From Janthinobacterium sp. (GTDB lineage Bacteria; Pseudomonadota; Gammaproteobacteria; Burkholderiales; Burkholderiaceae_D): 35,030 nucleotides of DNA. Of this stretch, positions 19,801 through 27,108 are shown one piece after another (within the stretch, counting starts at the first letter, position 1; every line of letters starts with the position of its first letter). The translations under genes were made by a program, and so were the position numbers. The notes beneath the pieces are model-generated. The model had not been told where the DNA came from, searched no databases, and saw only the letters and a list, made by a program, of their open reading frames with translations. Location of the stretch: the NCBI GenBank assembly GCA_025356595.1, contig JANXSQ010000112.1:1-35030 (forward strand), given 5' to 3'.

Positions 19801-21252
19801 CAGGCTGTTGATGACCGTGTACGCGACGACGCCGCCGTTCGAGCCCAGCTTGGTGCTGAAGTGCGCGCCCGAGGGCAGGTCCACCGCCGCCGCCACGTTG
19901 ACGACGCTGGCGTTGCCGGCCGCCACGGCAGCCTGGCCGTACACCAGCGCCAGGCTGGCGGTGCCCGAACCCTTCATGGCCGTGTTGATGTTGATGTTGT
20001 TCTGCGCGTTCAGGGTCAGCGTGTTGGCGGCCCAGCTCACCGTGTCGTTGACGTTGACGTTGCCGGCCGTGCCGCTGCCGCCGGTGCTGCTGAGGATGCT
20101 CACATTGCCACCGGCCAGATTGCTCGACAGCGTGGCGCCCGTCATGTCGCCGCCGCTGGCGGCGATGGTGAAGTCGGTCGGGTCGACCAGCCAGGTGCCG
20201 GCCAGGCCGCGCCCGGCCACGGCGGCCGTGCCGACGCGGGCGGCCGGATCGATCTTCACATGCGCGGCCGAGGTTTCGACGAAGCCGCCGTCGCCGCCGG
20301 TGGGGGCGCCGGCGTCCAGGCGCCCCGCCAGGTTCACCGTGCCGGACTGCATGTCGCCGAGCAGCTTGATGCTGCCGGCCCGCTTGTCGATGCTGTGCGC
20401 CTCGATGACGCCGGTGTTGTTGACGACCGTCTGCAGCAGCGTGCCGGCGGCCTGGGCGCTGAGCAGCACCCGGCCGCCGTCGGCCTGGATCAGGCCGCCG
20501 TTCTGCACCAGCGCGCGCAGCGCGCCCTGGTTCACGGCCACGTTCAGCAAGCCGTCGCCGGCCACGTCCAGCGTGACGGCGTTGCCGGCGGCCAGGGCCA
20601 CCGAACCCAGTCGGGCGCTGATCGTGCCCTCGTTGGACACGCGCGCGCCGAGCAGCGCGACATAGCCGCCGGCGGCGTTGATGCTGCCCTGGTTGAGCAC
20701 GGCGCCGGGGCCGGCGTTGACGAAGCGGTACCTGCCGGCCATGAAATCGGCGTCGCTGATGCCCAGCGTCGAGGCCGCCAGGCCGCCGACGTTGACGCTG
20801 GCGCCCTTGCCGAACAGGATGCCGTTCGGGTTCACCAGGAAGACCTTGCCGTTCGCCGACAGGCTGCCCAGGATGCTCGACGGCTCCGCGCCCAGCACCC
20901 GGTTCAGCGCCACGGCGGCGCTGTTCGGCTGGACGAACTGCACCGTCTCGCCCTTGCCGATATTGAAGCTGTTCCAGTTCAGCACCGCGTTCTGGCTGGC
21001 CTGGTTCACCGTCGTCTGGCCACCCGCGCTACTCACGCTGGCCGCGCCCGCCGCCACCACGCCGCCCGTCGGCAGCGCCAGCGCCGTCGGTCCGAAGGCC
21101 AGCATCAGGGAGGCCGCCAGGGCCTTCAGCGCCGGCCCGGCGCCACCGGCCGAACCCGGCAGCGAGCGCTTGCCGGCGCTCTTCACCAGTTCCGAGACGG
21201 CCACGAAGGTGCCGGTTTTGATGCTCCAGATCGAACGGTAGATGCGGTTCAT
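13867..21252 (-). CDS. TpsA-type exoprotein with hemagglutination, GLUG, MBG and YDG domains
   Basis: Very large (2461 residues) secreted adhesin-like protein of a two-partner secretion system. The extended signal region MNRIYRSIWSIKTGTFVAVSE ends in ALA near residue 60. The TPS/hemagglutination domain (about 61-185) has NWNSFNIGKGETVQF and NPNGILFGKGASVNVGGLAAST. A beta-helix-like part follows, then two clusters of GLUG repeats (GGLVGxNxGxISNSYATG; about 18720-19470 and 17870-18200). Next is one MBG-like domain, eleven YDG modules in tandem (KVYDGN...GNYS; about 14480-17465) and a second MBG-like domain. The tail is Ser/Gly-rich. I saw no cysteine and no autotransporter barrel. Its start at 21252 has an AGGAA ribosome site. 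It follows the TpsB pore gene by 39 bases. The ligand is unknown; adhesion or biofilm matrix is the usual role. Confidence 0.93.
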   Translation of the reverse strand: MNRIYRSIWSIKTGTFVAVSELVKSAGKRSLPGSAGGAGPALKALAASLMLAFGPTALALPTGGVVAAGAASVSSAGGQTTVNQASQNAVLNWNSFNIGKGETVQFVQPNSAAVALNRVLGAEPSSILGSLSANGKVFLVNPNGILFGKGASVNVGGLAASTLGISDADFMAGRYRFVNAGPGAVLNQGSINAAGGYVALLGARVSNEGTISARLGSVALAAGNAVTLDVAGDGLLNVAVNQGALRALVQNGGLIQADGGRVLLSAQAAGTLLQTVVNNTGVIEAHSIDKRAGSIKLLGDMQSGTVNLAGRLDAGAPTGGDGGFVETSAAHVKIDPAARVGTAAVAGRGLAGTWLVDPTDFTIAASGGDMTGATLSSNLAGGNVSILSSTGGSGTAGNVNVNDTVSWAANTLTLNAQNNININTAMKGSGTASLALVYGQAAVAAGNASVVNVAAAVDLPSGAHFSTKLGSNGGVVAYTVINSLGAAGSTSGTDLQGMAGGLTGNYALGSNIDARATSGWNGGAGFAPVGNTTSAFSGKFDGLGHVISGLNINRPDIEVGLFGVVGVGGAVRNVGLDAVSITGSAAAYGSPGYGVYHGIGALVGENAGSVLNSHSGGTVTVSGGAYGRNGGLVGLNTGLIDNSYSSGSVTGSGYATVGGLVGFNSGTLSNSHSSAAISTTASGGGLAVYNYGGTISNSYATGAVVGGSYSGGLLAAMNFGGTVSNSHATGNVSGGNSIGGLAGAIYNTVSVVNSYATGTVTGTGTYIGGLVGMNNAASIANSYATGAVHGNNRAGGLVGYNIGPVSNSYAVGLVTGGTEFGALLGDNYNGTITGSYFNSTVNGATPAIGFAQAGHFTGTTGLTSVQMKTAANFATFVFTTAPGDTGNKWVMVDVDGSLNNAGSALGATYPMLSSEYSTSVSGAHQLQLMAMNLTGTFTLEGSFSAAATAGTTDVWHDSSFVPVGRFASQFTGSLDGKGNTISGLNINLPTSDNVGLFGAVGSGGSVSNVGLEGGGVTGRNNTGGLAGRNGGTISQSYATTPVTGNGNVGGLAGYNTGTISNTYASGAVAGAAQVGGLVGQNYAGSVSTSYSSGAPTGSSGVGGLVGLNYAGSVTRSFWDTTSSGKATSSGGLGMSTANMQTLANFTSATSANGSVNPNWDMASVWAQYDGHSYPLLRAFMTPLTVQAKAAGKTYDGVAYSGGNGVAYSTVPDANLLGTAAYSGSAQGAVNAGSYAITPSGFYSTSQHGYLISYQNGTLTIDPAPLTVLTVTGTLVNNKVYDGSLAAFLHGGVLVGVVGPDAGHVSLSEAGTFASKNVGNNIVVTANDSLSGSAAGNYTLTQPTGLTANITAATINFVSGITAGNRAYDGTSAATLTSGGASFDGMVGGDALSVGAAGGAFANANAGNGKTVSISGITLGGLDAGNYILASNTASATANITPKALTLTGMSAAGKTYDGDAVAVLSGGALSGLVGTETLGFSGQSGAFADANAGNGKAVSVGGVTLANAGSGATAGLAANYSILNPTGMTANITPKALTVSGLSAADKTYNGNAAASLSGGALLGLVGTETLALSGLSGAFANANAGNGKAVTVSGATLGNAGSGATAGLAGNYSVSNPTGLTASVTQKALTVSGLVAANKVYDGNATASLSGAVLSGLVGSETLALSGLAGAFADANAGNGKGVTVSGATLADAGSGATAGLAGNYSVSNPGAVTASITPKALTIVGMSALGRVYDGNRAAALSGGSLSGLVGAETLAFSGQSGLFANKNAGIEKAVGVSGIVLANAGSGATAGLAGNYSVSAPLGLTADVTRAAISAVGGITAANRAYNGSDAASLNAAGAVFAGMVGGDALSVTGASGVFADKNAANGKTVSISGIALAGADAVNYTLGSATAGTTANITPKALSFTGVSAVSKVYDGNTATTVSGGTLDGLVGTETLGYSGMNGAFADKNAGSAKTVLISGVTLLDAGSGATAGLAGNYSVVSPSGLTADITRAVIGGVTGIGAANKVYDGATGATLNAAGAVFSGKIGGDALSVGGASAVFADKNVGTGKSVSISAITLGGADAGNYTLANANAAATASITPKALRVTGMSAAGKVYDGSTAATLSGGVLDGLIGAETLAFSGQGGAFADKNAGLGKVVNVSGIVLADAGSGASAGLASNYTISNPGGVTADIARAALTVNAIAANKVYDGGRVANVTLGDNRVAGDQLILSSSGASFGDKNVGNGKTVSVAGIGIGGQDAGNYSVKQTAVASANITPAALTVTANNAAKDAGQANPAFSASYSPLQGDDTVAGALSGALSFATLATSTSPGGAYSITPSGQQGGNYAINFVDGVLQVKTVAAAQSGVNSAIAMTAVAPSQGNMVGTTQLILEIPGAGPTPLAFAAPAAAPSSSGAPASETSNGSNSGSGKGGAAPAFQGSGSVVTNMLPGLNLTVIDLGVKLPVSFKTSERSKGAN
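14480..17465 (-). repeat. Eleven tandem YDG modules in tpsA
   Basis: The DNA repeats with a period of about 270-285 bp; two consecutive modules are exactly 279 bp apart (16139 and 16418). Two module types can be told apart by their ends: one closes with an AGSGATAGLAGNYS-type stretch, the other with GGADAGNYTL-type. They alternate irregularly. Neighbouring modules of the first type share long near-identical DNA, a sign of recent duplication or gene conversion and a likely site of copy-number change. Confidence 0.85.
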
Positions 21253-21291
21253 GATGGTTTTCCTGCCTGTCGAATGAGTGACACGATGCGA

Positions 21292-22983
21292 TCAAAAATA
21301 CTGGATGGCCTGCAACCAGACGCGGCCCATGCGGTCCGGCACCGAGACGGCCTCCGCGCTACCCAATTTGTGGGCGTAATACAGCTTCAGCGACAGGCCC
21401 TTGGCGCCCATCCAGCTCAGGCCCAGGCCGGCGCCGCTGAGCGTCTTGCGGTTCTCGCCCGGCGCGTAGGGATGCTTGTTCAGGCTGACGCTGCCGGTGT
21501 CGACGAAGGCCAGCGCCTGCAACTGCCCCGCCGGCAAGGCGGCGGGCGTCGGCAAGCTGCGGCGCAATTCCAGCGACAGCACATAACCCTGGTCGGCGTA
21601 GCCCTCGCCGCCCGGATAGGCGCGCACCCCGCCGACCCCGCCCAAGCCCATTTTTTCGGAGATGTCCAGGTTCTTCCCGGCCACTTGCGCGTTCAGCGCG
21701 GCGAGCAGGCTGGTGCTTTCGTTGAGGTACTGCAGGCGCATCGCGCTCAACGAGAATTTATTGAAGCGGCCGTTGCTGGCCACCGTCGCGGCGTCGTTCA
21801 GCAGGGCCACCGGGCTGCGGATGTCGATCTTGCCGGTGGTCCAGGTGAGCGAGAAATTGCTGACGCCGCCGCCGGCTAGCTCGTCGCGCCAGTCGCCGTT
21901 GACGTTCAACATCCACACGCGGGCGTCCTTGTCGCTGACGGCGCCGCTCGAATCGGTCTTGTCGTGGAAGGACTTGCTGTCGTAGTTGACCTGCGCGTAG
22001 ACGCTTTTGGCGCGCGTGCGCAGCAAGGGATAGCTGGCGTAGACGCTGGCGATCTTGGCCGTGCCGCTGGCCTTCAGGGCGGCGAACTCCTCGCCGAGGC
22101 GGTAGTCCATATTGGTGTACGCCAGGCCCAGCTTGCCCAGGCCGATCTGGCCCTGGTAGGCGGCGCGCACGTAGTTGAGGCCGTCGGCCGAGGTGAAGCC
22201 GCGCACGGTGGCGACGTCGCCGTAGCCGAACACTTCGTTGACGTTCAGCGTGGCGCCGACCCGTTTGGTGCCCGTGTAGCGGTTGCCCTGGTTGTCGGCG
22301 TCGACGCTGCCGCTGACGCGCGGGCCGGGGCCGACATCGACGATCAGGTCGGAGGCGCCCAGCGAGGCGCCCGGCACCAGGGTGGATTTGACCTCGACGC
22401 CCGGCAAGTCCGACAGCAGCAGCAGGCGCCGCTCCAGCGGCGCGGCGGCGATCGTGTCGCCATCCTGGAGGCCCGCCAGAACCTGCCGGGCGAGGCCGTC
22501 GGCGACGCGGCTCTGATTGCGCAGCGTGACGGCGCCGTACTGCCCCTCCAGCACGGCGATGCGCACCGCGCCGTCCTGGATGTCCTGCGCCGGCAGGAAA
22601 GCCTGCGCCAGGAAATAGCCCCGGGCGTGGTAATAGTCGGCCACCTTGGCGGCCATCGCGCGCAAATCGTTGAGACTCAGTTCGCGGCCCGGCGTAAAGC
22701 CGGTCACGGCCGCCAACTGGTCGGCGGGGAATTGGGTCGCCGCCGTCACGCGCAAAGTGTTGACGACGATGGTCGTGTCGTCGGCCAGCGCGGCGGGCGC
22801 CGTGGCGCCGCGCTGGATGCGGATCTCGGGCGCGGCCTTGGGCAATTGCGGCGCCGGCGGCACCTGCAGGATCTGGCTGCCGGCGCCGGGTGGATCGACG
22901 GCATAGGCGGCCTGGCTAAGCGTCAGGAAGGCCAAAGGCAATAAAAATTTTTCCAAAATCGCTCCCCAAGAATTCCTTGCCAT
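21292..22983 (-). CDS. TpsB outer-membrane transporter (ShlB/FhaC/HecB family)
   Basis: Omp85-superfamily pore that exports the TpsA protein across the outer membrane. The 563-residue protein has a signal peptide ending SQAAYA. A Pro-rich stretch is followed by POTRA domains (about 70-210, with GRELSLNDLRAMAAKVADYYHARGY typical of POTRA2). A 16-strand barrel fills the rest. The conserved loop-6 motif appears as GGVRAYPGGEGYADQG (VRGY class). The C-terminus is aromatic (WLQAIQYF), as for outer-membrane barrels. The gene precedes tpsA by 39 bases, and the pair is almost certainly co-transcribed. Its ATG has only a weak ribosome site. Confidence 0.94.
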   Translation of the reverse strand: MARNSWGAILEKFLLPLAFLTLSQAAYAVDPPGAGSQILQVPPAPQLPKAAPEIRIQRGATAPAALADDTTIVVNTLRVTAATQFPADQLAAVTGFTPGRELSLNDLRAMAAKVADYYHARGYFLAQAFLPAQDIQDGAVRIAVLEGQYGAVTLRNQSRVADGLARQVLAGLQDGDTIAAAPLERRLLLLSDLPGVEVKSTLVPGASLGASDLIVDVGPGPRVSGSVDADNQGNRYTGTKRVGATLNVNEVFGYGDVATVRGFTSADGLNYVRAAYQGQIGLGKLGLAYTNMDYRLGEEFAALKASGTAKIASVYASYPLLRTRAKSVYAQVNYDSKSFHDKTDSSGAVSDKDARVWMLNVNGDWRDELAGGGVSNFSLTWTTGKIDIRSPVALLNDAATVASNGRFNKFSLSAMRLQYLNESTSLLAALNAQVAGKNLDISEKMGLGGVGGVRAYPGGEGYADQGYVLSLELRRSLPTPAALPAGQLQALAFVDTGSVSLNKHPYAPGENRKTLSGAGLGLSWMGAKGLSLKLYYAHKLGSAEAVSVPDRMGRVWLQAIQYF

Positions 22984-23313
22984 GACCCGTCATCAAGTCC
23001 AGACCGATCAGCAATATATTTCAGATGGGAATTATCTTAGCAAACTAAAGAGCGGAGATCGCCATCAATTCCAGCTTTTTACGGTGTGTATCAATTGGAA
23101 ATTAATTTCATTACAATTGGTGAGAATGATGATTTTCTGCGCCGGAAATTTACCTGGGCTCATGGGGGACGGAGAAATGTTGAACAAAAATAATGCCTAA
23201 AATGAATGTGCAACGTGTCGCAATTAAACGACGAAAATAGACTACTTATTTGATAGTAACTGGCGAATGGGAGCGCCGCGCTGGCCCCAAACGGCGCGGC
23301 GTCCAAGGTCCGG
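22984..23313. promoter_or_regulatory. A/T-rich region upstream of the two-partner secretion locus
   Basis: About 330 bases, clearly lower in GC than both neighbours, with no convincing gene. It should hold the tpsB promoter (minus strand). It includes a perfect palindrome with flanking CAATTG boxes (23092-23119) and, near the PepSY stop, a GC stem (CGCCGCGC 23274-23281 with GCGCGGCG 23294-23301) without a T tract. The AT-richness fits silencing by an H-NS-like protein, which is inference. Confidence 0.5.
23092..23119. promoter_or_regulatory. Palindromic operator-like site upstream of tpsB
   Basis: GAAATTAATTTC (23098-23109) is a perfect 12-base palindrome, flanked by CAATTG on the left (23092-23097) and CAATTG on the right (23114-23119). 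It lies about 110 bases upstream of the tpsB start. Dimeric regulators such as MarR or TetR types bind sites of this kind; no regulator is encoded nearby. Confidence 0.35.
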
Positions 23314-24801
23314 CTAGCCGCGCCGCCGCAGGCGCCGCCAGCCCAGCACGATCCCGCTCACGCTGATGAGCATCCCGCCGGCGCTGATGGCCAGCATCCA
23401 CGCGTCCCACCAGGGGCGCCGCTCCAGCAGCGGCGCCCAGTCCCAACTGTGCAACAGGGAAAACAACCAACGCCCGGCGCGCTGGCGGGCGTCGAGCTGC
23501 CGGACGACGGCGCCGCTGGAGGGATCCAGATAGAGCCAGCTGTCGTGCGGATCGTCGAATTTCAGGCGCAGCACGGGCAGGCGCTTGCCGCCCCCCGTCA
23601 TCGTGTGCGCCGCGCGGCTGTAGTAGTAATTGTCGTACTGCTCCAGCACGCGCACCTCGACGATGCGGTGCGGCGCCATCAGCGCGCCGCCCAGGGCGCG
23701 CATCTGCGCCATGCCGAAGGCCTCGAAGGGCAGCGCCCGGCCCGGAGCGGCGCCGGCCGCCAGCAGGCGCGTGCGGCCCTGCCCGTCCCAGGCGAGGAAA
23801 TAGCCGGCGCCGTCGACGACGCGCCACTCCAGCTCGCGCGCGGCGAAACCGCCGTCTGCCAGGCGCTGCAGGGCTTGCCGCGCCGGCAAGGCGAAGTAGT
23901 CGGCGCGCCAGCGGCCCTGCTGGGCCACCTTGGGCGCGCCGGAATCGAGCACCTTGAAGGGATTCATCGACATCAAGCCGCTGAAGATGAAGCTCAGCGT
24001 CAGGCTACCGAAGAGCAGGCCCAGCAGATGGTGCCAGCGCATCCACGGCTCCCGGTAGGGCGAGCGCGAACCACTGCGGAAGCGCCCGGAAAAACGCCAG
24101 CGCCAGACTCCCACCAGCATGCCCAGCAGCGCCAGCGCCGTGGCGGCGATGGCGGTGTAGACCACGATGTCGGTCCAGAAACGCTCCAGGGCGCCGCCGC
24201 GGAAGGGATACATCCAGTGCAACCAGCTGCCGACCCAGTTCCAGCCGCGCTCACCGATACTGGCGTCGCGCACCACCTCGCCGGTGCGCGCCGACACGTA
24301 CAGCCGCGTGGCGGCCGCGTCGTCCATGGCCACCCGGTGCAGCGGGCGCTGCGCGTCCAGTCCCCTGGAGTGACTGAAGGCGTCCTCGGCCACCAGATCC
24401 ACATAGCTGGCGCCCGCCTGCGGCATGAAGGCGCGCGCCGACGCCAGCGCGGCGGCGGCGTCGACCGGAGCGATGGCCAGGCCCGTGGCGCCGTCCAGCG
24501 CCAGCACCCCGGCGCGGCCGTAGCCGAGCATCAGGCGCGGCTGGCCGGCCACCGTCGTCAGGCGCACGCTGGCGGGCGCCTCGGCGCGGCCGGCCGCCGC
24601 CAGCCAGCGCTCCATGTCGGCGCAACAGCGCGACGCGTCCAGTTCCGGCAGCGCGGCCAGACGCTCGGCCTGGGTCAGCTTCGGATAGCCGACGTACATC
24701 ATGACGACGCCGGAAAAGAACCACAGCGCCATGAACAGGCACAGCGCGATGCCCAGCCAGCGGTGCGCCAGATAGGCGTAGCGTTTCATGCGGGCGCCCA
24801 T
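23314..24801 (-). CDS. PepSY-domain inner-membrane protein
   Basis: PepSY-associated membrane protein of 495 residues, a family often next to TonB-dependent receptors and thought to reduce or process imported metal complexes. Four membrane segments are visible: residues about 15-36 (HRWLGIALCLFMALWFFSGV), about 192-217, about 235-260 (HHLLGLLFGSLTLSFIFSGL) and a C-terminal one (AISAGGMLISVSGIVLGW). The protein ends in an Arg-rich tail. PepSY-like soluble parts lie between them. The ATG at 24801 overlaps the receptor stop (TGATG), pointing to translational coupling; an ATG at 24789 is the alternative. Upstream frame extension into the receptor gene is not real. A second copy of this family begins at the right edge of the window. 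Confidence 0.9.
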   Translation of the reverse strand: MGARMKRYAYLAHRWLGIALCLFMALWFFSGVVMMYVGYPKLTQAERLAALPELDASRCCADMERWLAAAGRAEAPASVRLTTVAGQPRLMLGYGRAGVLALDGATGLAIAPVDAAAALASARAFMPQAGASYVDLVAEDAFSHSRGLDAQRPLHRVAMDDAAATRLYVSARTGEVVRDASIGERGWNWVGSWLHWMYPFRGGALERFWTDIVVYTAIAATALALLGMLVGVWRWRFSGRFRSGSRSPYREPWMRWHHLLGLLFGSLTLSFIFSGLMSMNPFKVLDSGAPKVAQQGRWRADYFALPARQALQRLADGGFAARELEWRVVDGAGYFLAWDGQGRTRLLAAGAAPGRALPFEAFGMAQMRALGGALMAPHRIVEVRVLEQYDNYYYSRAAHTMTGGGKRLPVLRLKFDDPHDSWLYLDPSSGAVVRQLDARQRAGRWLFSLLHSWDWAPLLERRPWWDAWMLAISAGGMLISVSGIVLGWRRLRRRG

Positions 24802-26969
24802 CAGAACCAGGACTGCAGCGTCAGGTCCACCGAGCGCGGCGCGCCCAGGTAGAAGCTGGAGGAGCCGACGTTGGCGGCGTAGACCTTGTCGGCCAGATTC
24901 TTGACGCGCACGGTGAGCTTGCTGTCGCGCCGCAACTGGTAGCTGAGGCTGGCGCCGAAGACGCTGTAGGCGGCGTCGCCGACGCTGTTGGCCGTGTTGC
25001 CGTAGCGCCCGGACACATGGCGCGCGTCGGCGCTCAATTGCAGCGTCGGGCTCGGGTTCCAGCTCAACCACAGATTCGCCACCCAGGCGGGGATGTTGGC
25101 CGGCGTCTTGCCGGCCCGCGAAACGGCGGCGCCGCCGACGTTTTCGACGAAGCTGTCGTATTGCGCGTCCGTATAGGCCAAGTTGCCCTGCAGGAGCCAG
25201 CTCTGGTTCAACTTGAAGGAACTGGCCAGCTCGACGCCCTTGGCCGATTGCTGGCCGACTGGCAAGGTGCCGCCGGGATTGTTCTGGTCGGCGATGGCCA
25301 GATTCTTGCGCGACAGGGAGTACAGCGCCAGCGTCGCGCTGCCACGTCCGTCGAGATAGCCAAACTTGCTGCCGAGCTCGAACTGGCGGCCCGTGGTCAG
25401 CTCGGAATTGCGCGCCTGGCCGTAGGAAACCGAACTCAGGATGCCGGCCGGCGGATCGGCCGCCGTGCTGTATTGCACATACACATTGGCGTGCGGCGTC
25501 ACATCGTAGACCAGCCCGGCGCGCCCCGTCGTCGGCGTGTAATCGTGCTGGAAATAGGCCGGATTGCTCGCGCTGGCGGCCTTGTGATTGATGACTTCGA
25601 TGCCGATGCGGTCATGCCGCAGGCCCGTCACCAGCGCCAGCGCCGGCGTCAGGCGCAGACGGTTTTCCAGGAACAGCGCCAGCGTGTTGACCTTGTTGGT
25701 GCGGTCCGGCGTGAAGCCGGCGCGCATGCCCGGCACGTCGAAGAAGTTTTCCGTCGCGAAGCCGGTCGGCGCGACCACGCTGACCGTGCCCGGCAACGAC
25801 ATGGGGAAGCGCGTCTGCGTGTTGCGGCTGTAATCGAAGCCGGCCGACCAGTCGGCCTTGAGGCCGCCCAGCGCGCCCTTGTGGGTCCACTCGAAACGCC
25901 CGCCGTCGAGCTTCTGATCATGGCGCTGCAACAGCGCGCCCGAGCGCACGACGGCCGTGTTGGCCGCGTTGAAGGCGTAGTTTTCCACGTTGCGGTAGTC
26001 GCGCAGCGCGTCGTAATGATAGAGCGTGTTCTTCAGCGTGGTCTGCGCCGAGAGACGGTATTCCAGCAGCGAGCGGGCCCAGCGCACGGTCTGCTCGTAG
26101 ACGCCGTCGGCCGAATTGTAGTTCTGGAAGCGCGTGGCCGGATCGATGCGGCCGTCGCCGGAGGCCGGGTTCAGCAGCGGCGTGCCCCAGTACGGCCGGT
26201 CCACCTTCTCGTGCTGGTATTCCAGCGCCAGCGTGTGCGACAGGCGCGCGCCGAAGTCGCTCAGCAGCGAGGCGGCGCCGTTCAGGGCGGCGCGGCGCTG
26301 GCCCTCCACATAGCCGTTGCTGTGGCTGCGGTTGACGTCCAGGCGCGCGTAGTGCTGCGCCGCGTCCGTCCCGCCCAAGCGCCGGTTGAGGCCCAGCGCC
26401 AGGTCGCCGTTCGAGAAGGAACCATAGCGGGCGCGCAACTCCAGCAGATCGCCGTCGCGCTGCGCCAGCTTGCTCACGTAATTGATCGAACCGCCCACGG
26501 CGCCGGCGCCGAACAGATACGTGGACGGCCCGCCGACGACCTCGACGCGCTCGTAGATCCAGCTGTCGACCGGACGCGCCGCGATGGCGTCGTACTGCGG
26601 CGTGATGCCGTTGAACAGCTGGGTCAGGCTGCCGGCGCCGAAGCCGCGGTAATACACCGAACCGGCCGAACCGGGCGGCGCGGCGGCCGTCACGCCGGGC
26701 ACGCCGGCGAGGATTTCCTGGGTATTGTCGGCGCCGCGCTGCTCGATCGCGGCGCGTCCGACGATGGCGACCGAGGCCGGCGTCTCGCGTGGCGTCAGGC
26801 CCAGGCGCGAGCCGGTGTTGTTGACGCTGTCGAGCGCCAGACCGTCGCCGGCCTTGCTGGCGCTGACGGTGACGCTGGGCATGGTCTGCTCGGACGCGAG
26901 GGACTGCGACCAGGCCGGCGCGCACAGGACGGCGACGGCGGCGGAAATGAGGGTTTTCTTGAAGTTCAT
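24801..26969 (-). CDS. TonB-dependent siderophore-type receptor
   Basis: Outer-membrane receptor of 722 residues that would import a ferric siderophore or another metal chelate using TonB energy. The signal peptide is MNFKKTLISAAVAVLCAPAWSQS. The TonB-box region and plug follow: TPRETPASVAIVGRAAIEQRG, and VYYRGFGAGSLTQLFNG, typical of siderophore receptors. VEVVGGPSTYLFGAGAVGGSINYVSK closes the plug. The barrel runs to the C-terminal aromatic residue (LTLQSWF). No Fur-box match was recognised upstream, so iron control cannot be claimed. It is followed at once by the PepSY gene and preceded by DUF2946, a neighbourhood also seen for copper receptors. The metal is therefore open. Confidence 0.92.
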   Translation of the reverse strand: MNFKKTLISAAVAVLCAPAWSQSLASEQTMPSVTVSASKAGDGLALDSVNNTGSRLGLTPRETPASVAIVGRAAIEQRGADNTQEILAGVPGVTAAAPPGSAGSVYYRGFGAGSLTQLFNGITPQYDAIAARPVDSWIYERVEVVGGPSTYLFGAGAVGGSINYVSKLAQRDGDLLELRARYGSFSNGDLALGLNRRLGGTDAAQHYARLDVNRSHSNGYVEGQRRAALNGAASLLSDFGARLSHTLALEYQHEKVDRPYWGTPLLNPASGDGRIDPATRFQNYNSADGVYEQTVRWARSLLEYRLSAQTTLKNTLYHYDALRDYRNVENYAFNAANTAVVRSGALLQRHDQKLDGGRFEWTHKGALGGLKADWSAGFDYSRNTQTRFPMSLPGTVSVVAPTGFATENFFDVPGMRAGFTPDRTNKVNTLALFLENRLRLTPALALVTGLRHDRIGIEVINHKAASASNPAYFQHDYTPTTGRAGLVYDVTPHANVYVQYSTAADPPAGILSSVSYGQARNSELTTGRQFELGSKFGYLDGRGSATLALYSLSRKNLAIADQNNPGGTLPVGQQSAKGVELASSFKLNQSWLLQGNLAYTDAQYDSFVENVGGAAVSRAGKTPANIPAWVANLWLSWNPSPTLQLSADARHVSGRYGNTANSVGDAAYSVFGASLSYQLRRDSKLTVRVKNLADKVYAANVGSSSFYLGAPRSVDLTLQSWF

Positions 26970-27005
26970 GCTGGGACTGCCTTAACGCTAGAAATGCACT
27001 GCCCG

Positions 27006-27090
27006 TGCCGGCGCTGCGCCGGCATGGCGGGGATGCGCACGCGGGAGTGCGCGCGCCCCATCGGGCGGCGCGCGTGGCGCCGCCCGATGG
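27006..27090 (-). other. Three consecutive hairpins ahead of the receptor gene
   Basis: Between the DUF2946 stop and the receptor start lie three stems. CCATCGGGCGGCGC (27058-27071) pairs perfectly over 14 bp with 27077-27090 around a 5-base loop. GCGCAC/GTGCGC form a 6-bp stem near 27035-27052. TGCCGGCG/CGCCGGCA form an 8-bp stem near 27006-27024. None is followed by a T run on either strand. They could set the ratio of the two messages, block RNA decay, or form a metal-responsive leader; the function is unknown. Confidence 0.55.
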
Positions 27091-27108
27091 ACGGAGTGTG
27101 ATTGCGAT

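Noticed and set aside
14206..21879. A plus-strand open frame of more than 2500 codons
   Set aside because: It is antisense to tpsA and part of tpsB. Its Arg/Ala/Gly/His-rich, motif-free translation is what GC-rich coding DNA gives on the opposite strand; tpsA has clear domains and a ribosome site.
22982..23200. Plus-strand frame of 72 codons in the tps promoter region
   Set aside because: Lies in A/T-rich promoter DNA with an unusual composition and no ribosome site; no similarity that I recognise.
26970..27108. Fur box upstream of the TonB receptor
   Set aside because: No stretch resembling GATAATGATAATCATTATC was found in the gap or upstream of DUF2946.
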